DNA from: Spirochaetaceae bacterium
GTDB taxonomy: Bacteria; Myxococcota_A; UBA9160; UBA4427
DNA length: 64,000 bases
Assembly (NCBI GenBank): GCA_020632655.1
Contig: JACKFD010000007.1
Span: forward strand, 186,001-250,000
Direction: 5' to 3'
Shown here: one piece after another, positions 50,419 through 60,616 of the stretch
Position numbering within the stretch: position 1 is the stretch's first letter
Layout of the letters: every line of letters begins with the position of its first letter
Made by a program: the position numbers and the translations under genes
Notes under the pieces: model-generated
The model's database searches: none
Seen by the model: the letters and a program-made list of their open reading frames with translations, nothing else
What the model was told of the DNA's origin: nothing

Positions 50419-52020
50419 GTGCCCTGGTGGAAGCGCAGGAAGTCCGGCTCGGTCGCCCAGGGCACCGCCGTGGGCATCGCGGTCGAGGCCGGCCGGATCG
50501 CCTTCGCAGCCCGCCAGGGCGACGTCGATGGACGCGCCCGGATCGTCGCCTGGGACGCGAGCGACGCCACGACCGACGATGCGCGACGAGCGGCGACCCG
50601 CCAGTTCGTCGAGGCCCACGGACTCGCCGGCTGGCCCTCCCGTGTGATGCTCGCGAGCGGGGACTACAGCCTCCACCTCGTCGAGCGCCCGCCGAACGTG
50701 CCCGAGGAGGAGCTCGCGGACGCCACGCGATGGCTGATCCGGGACCTGATCGAGTTCGACGTCGAGTCGGCCGAGATCGCCATCCTCACGCTTCCCCAGG
50801 ATGCCGCGCGGAGGCGTACGCCACGCATGTTCGTCGTCGCAGCGCGACACGAGGCCGTGCAGGAGCTCGCCGCACTCGTCGAGGCCGCCGGACTCGACCT
50901 CGCAGGCTTCGACATCGTCGAGTCGGCGCTGCTCGCCCTCGACGCCCGCATGCCCGAGACGATCACCGCCAGCAGCCTGCTCCAGACTGGCGAGAAGTCG
51001 AGCGTCCTCACGCTCTCCCACGACCGCCACCTCTACCTCGCACGGAGTCTGCACGTCGACTTCGGCCGGACCGAGCAGGCGATCGACCTTGCCCTCGCCG
51101 CCGGCTCCCCGACCGATCCGGAGATCCTCGATCGGATCGATTCCCTCCTGCTCGACGTGCAGCGCTCCCTCGACTACTACGAGAGCGAGTACGGGCACGC
51201 ACCTGCATCGCGGCTCGTGCTCCTGCCCGGCGCCCTCGATCTGGCACCCCTGGCCCCGGCCCTCGCGGAGGCCCTGCGCCCGCTGCAGGTCGAGCCCTAC
51301 GAGTGCGATCGCTTCTTCGACTTCGAGGCGGCGCCCCCGAGCCGCCTCCTGCCCTCCGTCCTGCTTGCCGTCGGCTGCACCGTCGCGGGGGACGAGGGAC
51401 TCGGACGAGCGCTCCTCCCGAAGGCCCAGCGCGCCCGGAGCGAGATCGCCGGACTCGGAACGGCCCTGCGCATCGCCGCCCTGGTCGCCCTCGCATTCTG
51501 CCTGCACGCGGGCCTCTCCTGGCTCGAGCTCCGCAGCGATCGCCAGCGTCTCGCGAGCCTCGAGGCGGCGCGCGATCGCGCCCTCGCCGAGCTCGAAGCG
51601 GATCGCGTGCCCTCTCCGGACGGCGCGCGTCCCGATCCCGGCGCGGAGCTCGATGCGCTGCGTGCGCGTCGGGACCTCGACCTGGCGCTGCTGCGCGACG
51701 TCGAGCGAAGGGGCGCTGCAGCAGGAACGGGCGCCGCGTTCTCGACCATCCTGACCGGGCTCGCAAGGCAGGACGTCGACGGCCTCTGGCTCACGCGGAT
51801 CGAGCTCGACGAAGCTGGCGCGCACGTCGCACTCGAGGGCCGTGCCCTCGAGGCGGAGGAGATTCCGCGCTTCCTGCGTCGACTCGGTCGGGAGCCGGCC
51901 TTCGAGGATCGTCGCTTCCGCCAGCTCGAGATCCTGCGCTCCGACGACGGCGCCGCGGGCCTCGCCTTCCGGCTCGCCACGACGCCCGCGCCGGATGTCC
52001 TCGCCGGGAGGAGCCGATGA
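50419..52020 (+). CDS. mshI: MshI: PilM-like/PilN-like fusion
   Basis: 533 residues, inner-membrane platform component of the MSHA pilus. Residues 1-330 are an actin-like PilM domain; a membrane helix (about 353-370) and a PilN-like periplasmic part follow. GTG 50419 is 8 nt after GAGGGAGAG. First of the operon; its stop overlaps mshJ (ATGA). Confidence 0.8.
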   Translation: MPWWKRRKSGSVAQGTAVGIAVEAGRIAFAARQGDVDGRARIVAWDASDATTDDARRAATRQFVEAHGLAGWPSRVMLASGDYSLHLVERPPNVPEEELADATRWLIRDLIEFDVESAEIAILTLPQDAARRRTPRMFVVAARHEAVQELAALVEAAGLDLAGFDIVESALLALDARMPETITASSLLQTGEKSSVLTLSHDRHLYLARSLHVDFGRTEQAIDLALAAGSPTDPEILDRIDSLLLDVQRSLDYYESEYGHAPASRLVLLPGALDLAPLAPALAEALRPLQVEPYECDRFFDFEAAPPSRLLPSVLLAVGCTVAGDEGLGRALLPKAQRARSEIAGLGTALRIAALVALAFCLHAGLSWLELRSDRQRLASLEAARDRALAELEADRVPSPDGARPDPGAELDALRARRDLDLALLRDVERRGAAAGTGAAFSTILTGLARQDVDGLWLTRIELDEAGAHVALEGRALEAEEIPRFLRRLGREPAFEDRRFRQLEILRSDDGAAGLAFRLATTPAPDVLAGRSR

Positions 52021-52709
52021 CGCCCGAGCTGACCGGCCGGACGATGGGATTCGCGGGACTCGACGACGCCTACCGTGCGCGACCGCTCCGCGAACGCATC
52101 CTGATCGGCGCGATGATCGTCGCGCTCGCGGCCGCCGCCGTCGACGCGCTCCTGGTCCGCCCGCTCGACCAGGAGCACGAACGAGTCCGCGCCCGGCTCG
52201 CGGCGACGGAGGATGCCCTCGCGACGATCGGCCGGGAGATCGAGAGCCTCGCGCAGGTCGAGCCCGACCCCGCGCTCGAGCAGCTCGAGCTCGAGCGCTC
52301 CCAGCTGACCCGACAGATCGAGACGATCGACGCCCGACTCCGGTCGCAGGTCGAAGGCCTGCTGCCGCCGGGGGCCGTGGTCGCCGTGCTCGAGGATCTC
52401 CTCCGGAGCGAGTCGGGCCTGCGTCTCGTCCGACTCGAGGCGCACGAGCCCGAGAGGCTGGGTGCGCCGGCGCCGGGAACCTCGGCCGACCTGGCTCCGT
52501 CGTCGATCGGTCGTCTCTACCGCCACGGACTCACGCTCGAGATCGAGGGCGGCTACGGCGCGGCCGTCGCCTGGCTCGAGCGGATCGAAGGGTCCGGCTG
52601 GCGACTCCTCTGGGACCGCTTCGAGCTCGAGGTCACGGAGTTCCCCAATTCGACGGTCACGATCGATCTGCACACGATCGGCGAGACCGAGGAGTGGATC
52701 GGTGTCTGA
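52017..52709 (+). CDS. mshJ: MshJ: PilO-like platform protein
   Basis: 230 residues. Short cytosolic N-terminus, one membrane helix (about 27-48), a coiled-coil (HERVRARLAATEDALATIGRE) and a PilO-type periplasmic domain. Pairs with the PilN-like part of MshI. Overlaps mshI and mshK. Confidence 0.78.
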   Translation: MTPELTGRTMGFAGLDDAYRARPLRERILIGAMIVALAAAAVDALLVRPLDQEHERVRARLAATEDALATIGREIESLAQVEPDPALEQLELERSQLTRQIETIDARLRSQVEGLLPPGAVVAVLEDLLRSESGLRLVRLEAHEPERLGAPAPGTSADLAPSSIGRLYRHGLTLEIEGGYGAAVAWLERIEGSGWRLLWDRFELEVTEFPNSTVTIDLHTIGETEEWIGV

Positions 52710-53139
52710 CGTCCGAATGACCTTCATGTGCTTCTCGGCGCTGCTCGGCATGGCGCTCTGGACATCGCTCGCCGGCGGTCAGGACCTGCTTCGAGATCCG
52801 ACCCGACCGCCCGCCGCGCTCGCCTGGCAGACGCCCGCCGCACCGGACGCGGCGAGCGCGCTCTTCGAGCTGAGCGCCGTCATCTTCGCCGACGGACGCC
52901 GCCTCGCGATCATCAACGGCGAGCGCGTCAAGGAGCAGGATCGGATCGGCACGGCGCGCGTGGTCCGGATCGCTCGAGAAGGCGTTCGCCTCGAGCGCAG
53001 CGGAGAGCTGATCGAGCTCCGGCTGGTGCCGCACGACGTCAAGGACGCGGCCGATCCGCAGCGGCTCGGGCGGGCGGCGGAGGCGAAGGCCGGCGACGCG
53101 CGGCGCGCGGCCGGGCCGGCGGGGGAGACGAGCCGATGA
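52702..53139 (+). CDS. mshK: MshK: PilP-like pilotin/linker
   Basis: 145 residues. N-terminal hydrophobic segment, DLLRDPTRPP typical of MshK/PilP, and a small beta domain. Connects the inner platform with the MshL secretin. GTG 52702 has GAGGAG 8 nt upstream; ATG 52717 is possible. Overlaps mshJ by 8 bp. Confidence 0.72.
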   Translation: MSDVRMTFMCFSALLGMALWTSLAGGQDLLRDPTRPPAALAWQTPAAPDAASALFELSAVIFADGRRLAIINGERVKEQDRIGTARVVRIAREGVRLERSGELIELRLVPHDVKDAADPQRLGRAAEAKAGDARRAAGPAGETSR

Positions 53140-54920
53140 GCATCCCTCGCCCGGAGCGGACGAGGTGGCTGCGAATGCTGCTTCTCGTCGTGGTCGCAGC
53201 GGGCTCCGGCTGCAGCAACGGAGCCGGACCGTCGACGCCCGATGAAGCGACGGTCGCGATGCCCGACGCGTACGACTCGAGGCACGCGAGCCCGCCGCCC
53301 GAGGTGCTCGACGAGCTCCTGCCCGGAATCGAGTCGACGTCGTCGTCCGACACGACGCCCGCGTCCGAAGATCCGCGCTTCGACGTGAAGGTCGATCGGG
53401 CGCCGGCACGCCAGTTCTTCATGAGCCTCGTCGAGGGTACGCCGCACAACCTCGCGCTCGCGCCCGGGGTCGAGGGCGAGATCAGCCTGTCGCTCCGCGA
53501 CGTGACCGTCGAGGAGGTCCTCGACACGCTCCAGCAATCCCACGGCTACGGCTACGAGCGGACGCGAACGGGCTACCTCGTGTTGCCCGCCGGTCTGCGC
53601 ACCCGGGTCTTCCATCTCGACTACCTGAACCTCCAGCGCACGGGCTCCTCCGACACGCGCGTGAGCGCCGGCCAGATCAGCGATCAGGTCGACAACTCCC
53701 AGACGAGCAGCTTCGGCACACCGACCGCGACGAATCCCGGCGGCGACGACACGACGCTCGCCGGGAGCCGCATCCAGACCAACAGCGAGGCCGATCTCTG
53801 GCGCGAGATCGTCACGAGTGTCGAGGCCATCGTCGGCCTCGGCGACGGCCGCTCCGTCGTCGCCAGCCCGAACGCCGGTCTGCTCGTCGTGCGAGGCCGA
53901 CCCGACGAGCTCTCGAAGGTCGAAGCCTATCTGCGCTCGGCCGAGGCGAGCCTGAACCGGGTCGTGATCCTCGAGGCGAAGATCCTCGAGGTGACGCTGA
54001 ACGACGGCTTCCAGTCGGGCATCAACTGGGCACAGCTCGCGACCCACAACGGCGACTCCGGCGTCATCGGTCAGAGTGGCGGCGGCAGCGCCCTCGACAC
54101 CGGCTTCTCCGATAGCCGAGGCGCCACCCAGAACATCGGCCCTCCCCTCTCGGACCTCTTCGCCGGCACGGCCGGCAGCGCCTTCGGCGGCGTCTTCTCC
54201 CTCGCCATCCAGGCCGACAAGTTCAGCGCCTTCATCGAGCTGCTCGAGACCCAGGGCAAGGTCCGGACCCTCTCGAACCCCCGGATCTCGACCGTCAACA
54301 ACCAGAAGGCCGTGATCAAGGTCGGCAGCGACGAGTTCTTCGTGACCCGCGTCTCCACGACGACCGTCACGGGAACGGCAACCACCTCGAGCCCCAACGT
54401 CACGCTCACGCCCTTCTTCTCCGGCATCGCCCTCGACGTCACACCGCAGATCAGCGACGCCGACGACGTCATCCTGCACGTCCACCCGGCGGTCACGGAG
54501 GTCGTCGACCAGACGAAGACCTTCACGATCTCCGGCGAGCTGCAGGAGCTGCCCCTCGCCCTCTCGAGCATCCGTGAGTCGGACAGCATCGTGCGGGCCC
54601 GCAGCGGACAGGTCGTCGTGATCGGTGGCCTGATCCAGAACGAGTCGCGCGACGACACGGCGGGGATCCCCTTCGTGTCGCGTATCCCCTTCCTCGGCCG
54701 GCTCTTCGAGCACTCCCGGCTCGTCGACCGCCGGACGGAGCTCGTGATCCTGCTGCGTCCGATCGTGGTCGCGGAGAACGCCTGGGGCGACGCGCTTCGA
54801 ACGACCTCCGATCGCGTCCGCGACGTCTGGCGGAACCGACGCGAATCGGACGATCGCGCCCTCTCCCTCGACGGCTGGCTGCCTCCGACGCCGCCCGTGG
54901 GCGGAGGCGCGAGACCATGA
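53136..54920 (+). CDS. mshL: MshL: outer-membrane secretin
   Basis: 594 residues. Lipobox-like SGC at about 24-26, N-terminal STN/secretin N0-N1 domains, and the secretin core with VRTLSNPRISTVNNQKAVIKVG, VTPQISDADDVILHVHPAV and VVIGGLIQNESRDDTAGIPFVSRIPFLGRLF. Forms the gated ring through which the pilus exits. Start overlaps mshK (ATGA). Confidence 0.93.
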   Translation: MSIPRPERTRWLRMLLLVVVAAGSGCSNGAGPSTPDEATVAMPDAYDSRHASPPPEVLDELLPGIESTSSSDTTPASEDPRFDVKVDRAPARQFFMSLVEGTPHNLALAPGVEGEISLSLRDVTVEEVLDTLQQSHGYGYERTRTGYLVLPAGLRTRVFHLDYLNLQRTGSSDTRVSAGQISDQVDNSQTSSFGTPTATNPGGDDTTLAGSRIQTNSEADLWREIVTSVEAIVGLGDGRSVVASPNAGLLVVRGRPDELSKVEAYLRSAEASLNRVVILEAKILEVTLNDGFQSGINWAQLATHNGDSGVIGQSGGGSALDTGFSDSRGATQNIGPPLSDLFAGTAGSAFGGVFSLAIQADKFSAFIELLETQGKVRTLSNPRISTVNNQKAVIKVGSDEFFVTRVSTTTVTGTATTSSPNVTLTPFFSGIALDVTPQISDADDVILHVHPAVTEVVDQTKTFTISGELQELPLALSSIRESDSIVRARSGQVVVIGGLIQNESRDDTAGIPFVSRIPFLGRLFEHSRLVDRRTELVILLRPIVVAENAWGDALRTTSDRVRDVWRNRRESDDRALSLDGWLPPTPPVGGGARP

Positions 54921-55002
54921 CGCGACGGAACGGAATCCCGACCCGGACCCGCCCGGACGACGCGAAGACGACGCACCCCGTGCGATCGAGAGAGGCCTAC
55001 GG

Positions 55003-55911
55003 ATGTATCTGAATCATTTCGGCCTGAGCGGCATGCCCTTCGAGGCGACCTCGAACGGCCGGATCTACGTCGAGCTGCCCGACCATCGCGAAGCCTTCAA
55101 TACGATCCTATTCGCCCTCCGCTCCGGCGAGGGCTTCGTGAAGGTCGTGGGGGAGGTCGGCACGGGCAAGACCGCGCTCTGCCGCAACCTCCTGACCGCG
55201 CTCGACGGCGAGTTCGTGACGGCCTACCTGCCGAACCCGGCGATGCGGGCGACGGACCTGCTGCTCTCCCTCGCCGACGAGCTCGGCGCCGCCCTGCCCG
55301 CCCGAACGAGCGCGCACGTCCTGAAGCAGCAGACCCGTGACCTGCTCCTCGCGATCGCACGCGAGGGCGGCCGGGTCGTGATCCTCGTGGACGAGGCCCA
55401 GACCATGCCCGCGGCGACGCTCGAGGAGCTCCGTCTGCTCTCCAACCTCGAGACGAGCGACGGCAAGCTCGTGCAGGTCGTCCTCTTCGGCCAGCCCGAG
55501 CTCGACGAGAAGCTCGAGCACTACTCCCTCCGCCAGCTCCAGCAGCGCATCTCCTTCAGCGCCCGGCTCGAGCCCCTCGGCCGGGAGGAATGCCGCTACT
55601 ACGTGAGCGAGCGCCTCGCACAATGCGGCGCCGGCCCGCAACCGATCTTCACGCCGGCCGCGATCGACCGGATCCATCGCGCGAGCGGCGGCATTCCCCG
55701 CCTCGTGAACGTGCTCTGCCACAAGAGCCTGATCGCCGCCTTCAGCGACGGCGAGTACCAGGTCTCGCGACGCCACGTCTCGCGCGCGAAGAGCGACACG
55801 GAGGGCATCCAGCGCTGGCAGACCCGCCCGCTCTGGGGCAACCGAACGACCCCCGCACGACGGCGTGGGCAGACCGGCTCGATCCAGGGCTGGCGCAGCT
55901 TCCCGGGCTAG
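55003..55911 (+). CDS. mshM: MshM: ExeA-like AAA ATPase
   Basis: 302 residues. Walker A GEVGTGKTALCRNLL (about 49-63) and Walker B VVILVDEAQTM (about 126-136), sensor Q/R region GQPELDEKLEHY. ExeA-type ATPases help secretin assembly and peptidoglycan opening. C-terminal basic tail. Confidence 0.88.
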   Translation: MYLNHFGLSGMPFEATSNGRIYVELPDHREAFNTILFALRSGEGFVKVVGEVGTGKTALCRNLLTALDGEFVTAYLPNPAMRATDLLLSLADELGAALPARTSAHVLKQQTRDLLLAIAREGGRVVILVDEAQTMPAATLEELRLLSNLETSDGKLVQVVLFGQPELDEKLEHYSLRQLQQRISFSARLEPLGREECRYYVSERLAQCGAGPQPIFTPAAIDRIHRASGGIPRLVNVLCHKSLIAAFSDGEYQVSRRHVSRAKSDTEGIQRWQTRPLWGNRTTPARRRGQTGSIQGWRSFPG

Positions 55912-55923
55912 GAGCGCTGCCGG

Positions 55924-57432
55924 ATGAGCCTGATCAACGACCTCCTCGTCGCGGTGGATCGCAGACGGGACGAAGCAAACGCGACGCCGGATCAGCGCCT
56001 CGCCGACCTCGTGCCGCGGCGCACGCCTGCGGGCCCACGCCGAGGGGCGGCCCCACCCTTCGCCACGGTCCTGCTCGGATCCGGAATCGCGTTGCTGGTC
56101 GGTGTGATGGTCGGCCATGCGCAGGAGCTCTCCGCGCGGCTGCGATCGATGTTCGACGCGGGCGAAGCCCGACCCGTCGTCTCCGCATCGGGTCCCGACG
56201 CAAGGCCGGCGGTCGCCATGGCCCCCCGTCCGGATCCCACGCCGACGGGAGACGTCGGCCTCCCGACGAAGACCGTCACCCGCGCACACGCACGCCGAAC
56301 CGACGACCGTCGGGCCGCGACCCCGCCCGGCCGGATCGAGACGCTCGACGTCATCAGCGTGCGCCGCCCCCGCGTCGACGGCATGACACTCGAGCGCGTC
56401 GGCGCCGGCGTGCAGCTGCGTGTGCTCGTCGACCATCGCCCCCTCGTCCGGATCGAACGATCCGCCGTCGATCGGGACGTGGAGATCGTCCTCGAAGGCG
56501 TGTCGGTCGGTGCACCGATCGAGCCCTTCGACCTGACGGACACCGCGATCCGAAGGGTGATGACGCGCGCGAACGGTCACGACCTGCGGCTCTCGCTCGC
56601 CCTCGACGGACCGATGCAGGTCCGGAGTCGCTGGGAGGAGTCGCCCGACTCGTCCGCGATCGTCGTCGATCTCTGGCCCGCACCCGAAGACAGCGAGACG
56701 TTCTCCGACATCGAGTCGATCGACCGACGCATCCGGGCGACTCCTCTCCCGGCAGCGGCGGACACGAGCGAGGCGGCGGATCCCGGTCCGCCGCGCGTCG
56801 TGCAGATCTCGCCTTCGCCCCACGACCGGGATCGGCGCGACGACGAGGCCGCACGCCTTCGAGCGGCCGAGAAGCTCAGGGCGGCGCGGATGGCGCGCGC
56901 CGAGGGCGATCTGGCGGGTGCGGAGCGCGCCTACGCCGAAGCCCTCGCCACCCTGCCAGGCTATCGCGACGCCGTGCTCGAGGCGGCGGACCTGCTCGCC
57001 GCGCGGGGCGAGCGCGACGAGGCCCTCTCGCTCGTCCGCGAGGCCCGCCGAAGCGCCGACACCGATCCCGGACTCCTGATGATGCATGCGCGACTGCTCG
57101 CCGAGGCCAATGCGTTCAGCGAAGCGATCGAGCTCATCGACCGCTCCGGCCTGTCCCCCGACGACGCACCCGAGGTCCATGCCCTGGCCGCGGCCTACCT
57201 GCAGAAGATCGGAGACCACGCCCGCGCCATCGAGCGGTACGAGTCGATCCTCGTCCGACATCCCGCTCGCGCACGGTGGTGGGCCGGGCTCGGCATCTCC
57301 CTCGAAGCCGCCGGACGCGAGGTCGAGGCGCTCGACGTCTACCGCATCGCGCGCGAGGTGGGCGAGCTCCCGGTGCGCTCCCGACGCTGGGTCGCGAGCC
57401 GCATCGAGGCGCTGGACGGTCAGGGGAGCTAG
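55924..57432 (+). CDS. mshN: MshN: TPR protein
   Basis: 502 residues. One membrane helix (about 45-62), a disordered linker, then several TPR units (ARAEGDLAGAERAYAEALATL, ARLLAEANAFSEAIELI). Likely binds secretin or periplasmic partners. 5 bp before mshE. Confidence 0.82.
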   Translation: MSLINDLLVAVDRRRDEANATPDQRLADLVPRRTPAGPRRGAAPPFATVLLGSGIALLVGVMVGHAQELSARLRSMFDAGEARPVVSASGPDARPAVAMAPRPDPTPTGDVGLPTKTVTRAHARRTDDRRAATPPGRIETLDVISVRRPRVDGMTLERVGAGVQLRVLVDHRPLVRIERSAVDRDVEIVLEGVSVGAPIEPFDLTDTAIRRVMTRANGHDLRLSLALDGPMQVRSRWEESPDSSAIVVDLWPAPEDSETFSDIESIDRRIRATPLPAAADTSEAADPGPPRVVQISPSPHDRDRRDDEAARLRAAEKLRAARMARAEGDLAGAERAYAEALATLPGYRDAVLEAADLLAARGERDEALSLVREARRSADTDPGLLMMHARLLAEANAFSEAIELIDRSGLSPDDAPEVHALAAAYLQKIGDHARAIERYESILVRHPARARWWAGLGISLEAAGREVEALDVYRIAREVGELPVRSRRWVASRIEALDGQGS

Positions 57433-57437
57433 CGGCG

Positions 57438-59186
57438 ATGGCCCGGAAGAAGATCCGCATCGGCGAGCTGCTCGTAGAGAACCAGGTCATCTCCGAGACG
57501 CAGCTCCGGAGCGCTCTGGCCGAGCAGAAGAGGAGCGGCCTGAAGCTCGGACGACAGCTGATCGAGGCCGGCTACGTCGAAGAGGAACGCTTCCTGAGCT
57601 TCCTCTCCCAGCAGCTCGACATCCCGCTCGTCGACCTCGCCCGTTACGAGATCCGCTCGGCGACGGTCGAGCTGCTCCCCGAGACCTATGCCCGGCGATT
57701 CCGCGCGATCGTGCTCGAGGTCAAGAACGGCACTGCGACGGTCGGCCTCGCCGACCCGACGAACATCTTCGCGATCGACGAGCTCGAGCGGATCCTGAAG
57801 ATGTCCGTCGAGCCCGCCGTCGTCCGGGAGTCCCAGCTGCTCGCGGCGATCGACCGCAACTACCGCAAGACGAGCGAGATCCAGACGCTCGCCTCCGAGC
57901 TGCACGAGGAGCTCGACTCCGGCCGCAGCGACTTCGATCTGGCCCAGCTCGCCGAGAACGAGGAGGAGAACGACGCTGCGGTCGTCCGCCTGCTCAAGTC
58001 GATCTTCGAGGACGCCGTGCGGACGGGCACCTCGGACATCCACATCGAGCCCGACGAGAGCTGCCTGCGTGTCCGCCAGCGGATCGACGGGACCCTGCAC
58101 GAGCAGGTCATGAAGGAGACCCGGATCGCCTCCGCCCTCGTGCTGCGGCTCAAGCTCATGTCGGGGCTCAACATCTCGGAGAAGAGGCTTCCGCAGGACG
58201 GGCGCTTCAACATCCGCGTGCGGGGACGGAGCGTCGACGTGCGCGTCTCGACGATGCCCGTCCAATGGGGCGAGTCGGTCGTGATGCGTCTGCTCGATCA
58301 GAGCGAGAAGCGTCTCGGCCTCGACCACGTCGGCATGCCCGGACGCATCCTGCGGCGCTTCCGGCACTTCATCCACCAGCCCCACGGACTGATCCTCGTC
58401 ACGGGGCCCACCGGCTCCGGCAAGACGACGACCCTCTACGGAGCGCTCGCGGAGCTGAACGATCCGGCGAAGAAGATCGTCTCGGCCGAGGATCCGGTCG
58501 AATACCGCCTCCCGCGGATCCAGCAGGTGCAGGTCAACACGAAGATCGGGCTCACCTTCGCGTCGGTCCTCCGCTCGGCTTTGCGACAGGATCCCGACAT
58601 CGTGATGATCGGCGAGATGCGCGATCAGGAGACGGTCGAGATCGCGCTGCGCGCCGCGATGACCGGCCATCTGGTCTTCTCGACGCTGCACACGAACAAC
58701 GCTGCGGCGAGTGCGGCGCGGCTGATCGACATGGGCGCCGAGGGCTTCCTCGTGGCAACCGCGCTCACGGCGGTGCTGGCCCAGCGGCTGATCCGTCGCG
58801 TCTGTCCCGCCTGCTCGGAGCCCTACAAGCCGAGCAGCCAGGAGAAGATGTGGCTGCGCGCGAACGCCGGCGAGAGCGCCGAGTTTCTCGACTTCCTCAA
58901 GGGCTCGGGCTGTCCGCAATGCAACGGGACGGGCTATCGCGGTCGGACGGGCGTGTACGAGCTGCTCGAGATCGACGAGGCGATGGCCGACGCGCTCCGC
59001 CGCAACGACACGACGGACTACATCCAGGCGGCATCCCGCACGAACGGATTCCGGCCACTCTCGATCTGCGCGCTCGAGTTCGCGTCGAAGGGCGTGACGA
59101 GCCTCGAGGAGGTCCTGCGGATCGCCGGCGAGAGCGAGGACACGGGCGCGGGTCTCGGCATGAAGGCCGAGAAGGTCACGGTCTAG
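57438..59186 (+). CDS. mshE: MshE: pilus extension ATPase
   Basis: 582 residues, PilB-type. The MshEN domain (tandem motifs IRIGELLVENQVISETQL, LKLGRQLIEAGYVEEERF; about 6-60) binds c-di-GMP in known members. Walker A GPTGSGKTTTLYGAL (about 326), Walker B IGEMRD, LHTN, and the zinc cluster CPACSEPY with CPQCNGTGYRGR. Hydrolyses ATP to drive pilus polymerisation. Confidence 0.95.
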   Translation: MARKKIRIGELLVENQVISETQLRSALAEQKRSGLKLGRQLIEAGYVEEERFLSFLSQQLDIPLVDLARYEIRSATVELLPETYARRFRAIVLEVKNGTATVGLADPTNIFAIDELERILKMSVEPAVVRESQLLAAIDRNYRKTSEIQTLASELHEELDSGRSDFDLAQLAENEEENDAAVVRLLKSIFEDAVRTGTSDIHIEPDESCLRVRQRIDGTLHEQVMKETRIASALVLRLKLMSGLNISEKRLPQDGRFNIRVRGRSVDVRVSTMPVQWGESVVMRLLDQSEKRLGLDHVGMPGRILRRFRHFIHQPHGLILVTGPTGSGKTTTLYGALAELNDPAKKIVSAEDPVEYRLPRIQQVQVNTKIGLTFASVLRSALRQDPDIVMIGEMRDQETVEIALRAAMTGHLVFSTLHTNNAAASAARLIDMGAEGFLVATALTAVLAQRLIRRVCPACSEPYKPSSQEKMWLRANAGESAEFLDFLKGSGCPQCNGTGYRGRTGVYELLEIDEAMADALRRNDTTDYIQAASRTNGFRPLSICALEFASKGVTSLEEVLRIAGESEDTGAGLGMKAEKVTV

Positions 59187-59206
59187 TCGGAGCCCCGGGA
59201 GCACGC

Positions 59207-60433
59207 ATGCCCGTATTCCAGTTCGACGGACGCACGGCATCGGGTGACGCAATCCGGGGCCGCATCGAATCCGGCACGACGAGCGGCGTCGCCGCCGAGC
59301 TCGCGACCCGGGGCATCGTTCCGCTCCGGATCGAACCGGCCGAGGAACGAGCGGTCGACCTGCTCGTCCGCCTCCGCGCCTGGAACGACCGACGGAGGAT
59401 CTCACTGACCGACGTGATCATGCTCTGTCGGCAGCTGACGACCCTCGTGCGCGCCGGCGTGCCGATCACCCGCGGCCTGCGAGGTCTCTCGGAGACGATG
59501 CGAAACCCCGAGCTCGGCCGCGTGCTCGCGGAGGTGGCCGATCAGCTCGAGAAGGGCCACGAGCTCGCCGGCATCCTGCAACGGCATCCCGACATCTTCT
59601 CCAACCTCTTCGTTGCGATCGTGCACATCGGGGAGAGCTCCGGGCGCCTCGAGGAGTCGTTCCAGCAGCTCCACGACTACCTGACGCAGGAGGAGGACAC
59701 GCGGCGCCGGGTGAAGAGCGCGCTGCGCTACCCGACTCTCGTCCTGGTCTCGATCGTGATCGCGATCGGCGTCATCAACCTGTTCGTCGTTCCGGCCTTC
59801 GCCCAGCTCTTCGCGAGCTTCGGCGCCGAGCTGCCCTGGGCGACCCGACTGCTGATCTCGAGTTCGGCCTTCGCGACCGCCTGGTGGCCCGCGGTGCTGG
59901 CCGTGGGTGTGCTCGTCGCCTGGGGAACGCGACGCTGGCTCCGGACGCCCGAGGGCCGCCTCGCCTGGCATCGCCTCCAGCTCGGGCTGCCCCAGGTCGG
60001 CGACATCCTCGAGCGGGCGCTCCTGGCGCGCTTCTGCCGCACGCTCGCGATCACCCTCGGCGCCGGCCTTCCGGTCACCCAATGTCTCTCCATCGCATCC
60101 AGAGCCGTGGACAACGACTGGGTCGGTCGACGCGTGCTCGAGATGCGATCCGAGATCGAGGCGGGTGACACGTTGACCGCGGCGGCGCATTCGAGTCGGC
60201 TCTTCACGCCCCTCGTCCTGCAGATGCTCGCAGTCGGCGAGGAGACCGGCGCGGTCGAAGAGACGCTCGCCGAGGTCGCCAGCTACTACGAGCGCGAGGT
60301 CGACTACGACCTGAAGCGTCTCGGCGACTCGATCGAGCCCGTGATGATCGTGCTCGTGGGCGCGATGGTGCTGCTCCTCGCGCTCGGGGTGTACCTCCCG
60401 ATGTGGGAGATGGCCTCGGCCGCGAAGGGATGA
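59207..60433 (+). CDS. mshG: MshG: inner-membrane platform (PilC/GspF-like)
   Basis: 408 residues. Two T2SSF domains (about 65-190 and 272-395), each followed by membrane helices. Serves as the rotor/platform under the pilus. GGGAG lies 6 nt before ATG 59207. Confidence 0.92.
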   Translation: MPVFQFDGRTASGDAIRGRIESGTTSGVAAELATRGIVPLRIEPAEERAVDLLVRLRAWNDRRRISLTDVIMLCRQLTTLVRAGVPITRGLRGLSETMRNPELGRVLAEVADQLEKGHELAGILQRHPDIFSNLFVAIVHIGESSGRLEESFQQLHDYLTQEEDTRRRVKSALRYPTLVLVSIVIAIGVINLFVVPAFAQLFASFGAELPWATRLLISSSAFATAWWPAVLAVGVLVAWGTRRWLRTPEGRLAWHRLQLGLPQVGDILERALLARFCRTLAITLGAGLPVTQCLSIASRAVDNDWVGRRVLEMRSEIEAGDTLTAAAHSSRLFTPLVLQMLAVGEETGAVEETLAEVASYYEREVDYDLKRLGDSIEPVMIVLVGAMVLLLALGVYLPMWEMASAAKG

Positions 60434-60616
60434 TCGCCCGGACCCGATCGGGGGTCTTCACCGGATGCATCGCGAGTCGTCGATCGGATTGCGTTGCCAC
60501 GGTAAAGCTTCGAAAACGACGGACCGACGAATGGGAAGTCGATCGGCAACGCGCCCGCGGAATCGCCCGGGCGGAAACCCGATACGGCCATCCGACAGGG
60601 ACAACGAGGTAATCCC
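60434..60616. other. Intergenic region before the pilin gene
   Basis: No clear promoter or sigma-54 element (TGGCAC-N5-TTGC) is visible; GAGGT is the ribosome binding site at 60609-60613. Confidence 0.35.

Noticed and set aside
55108..57261. 717-codon frame on the minus strand across mshM-mshN
   Set aside because: Low-complexity antisense of well-supported pilus genes.
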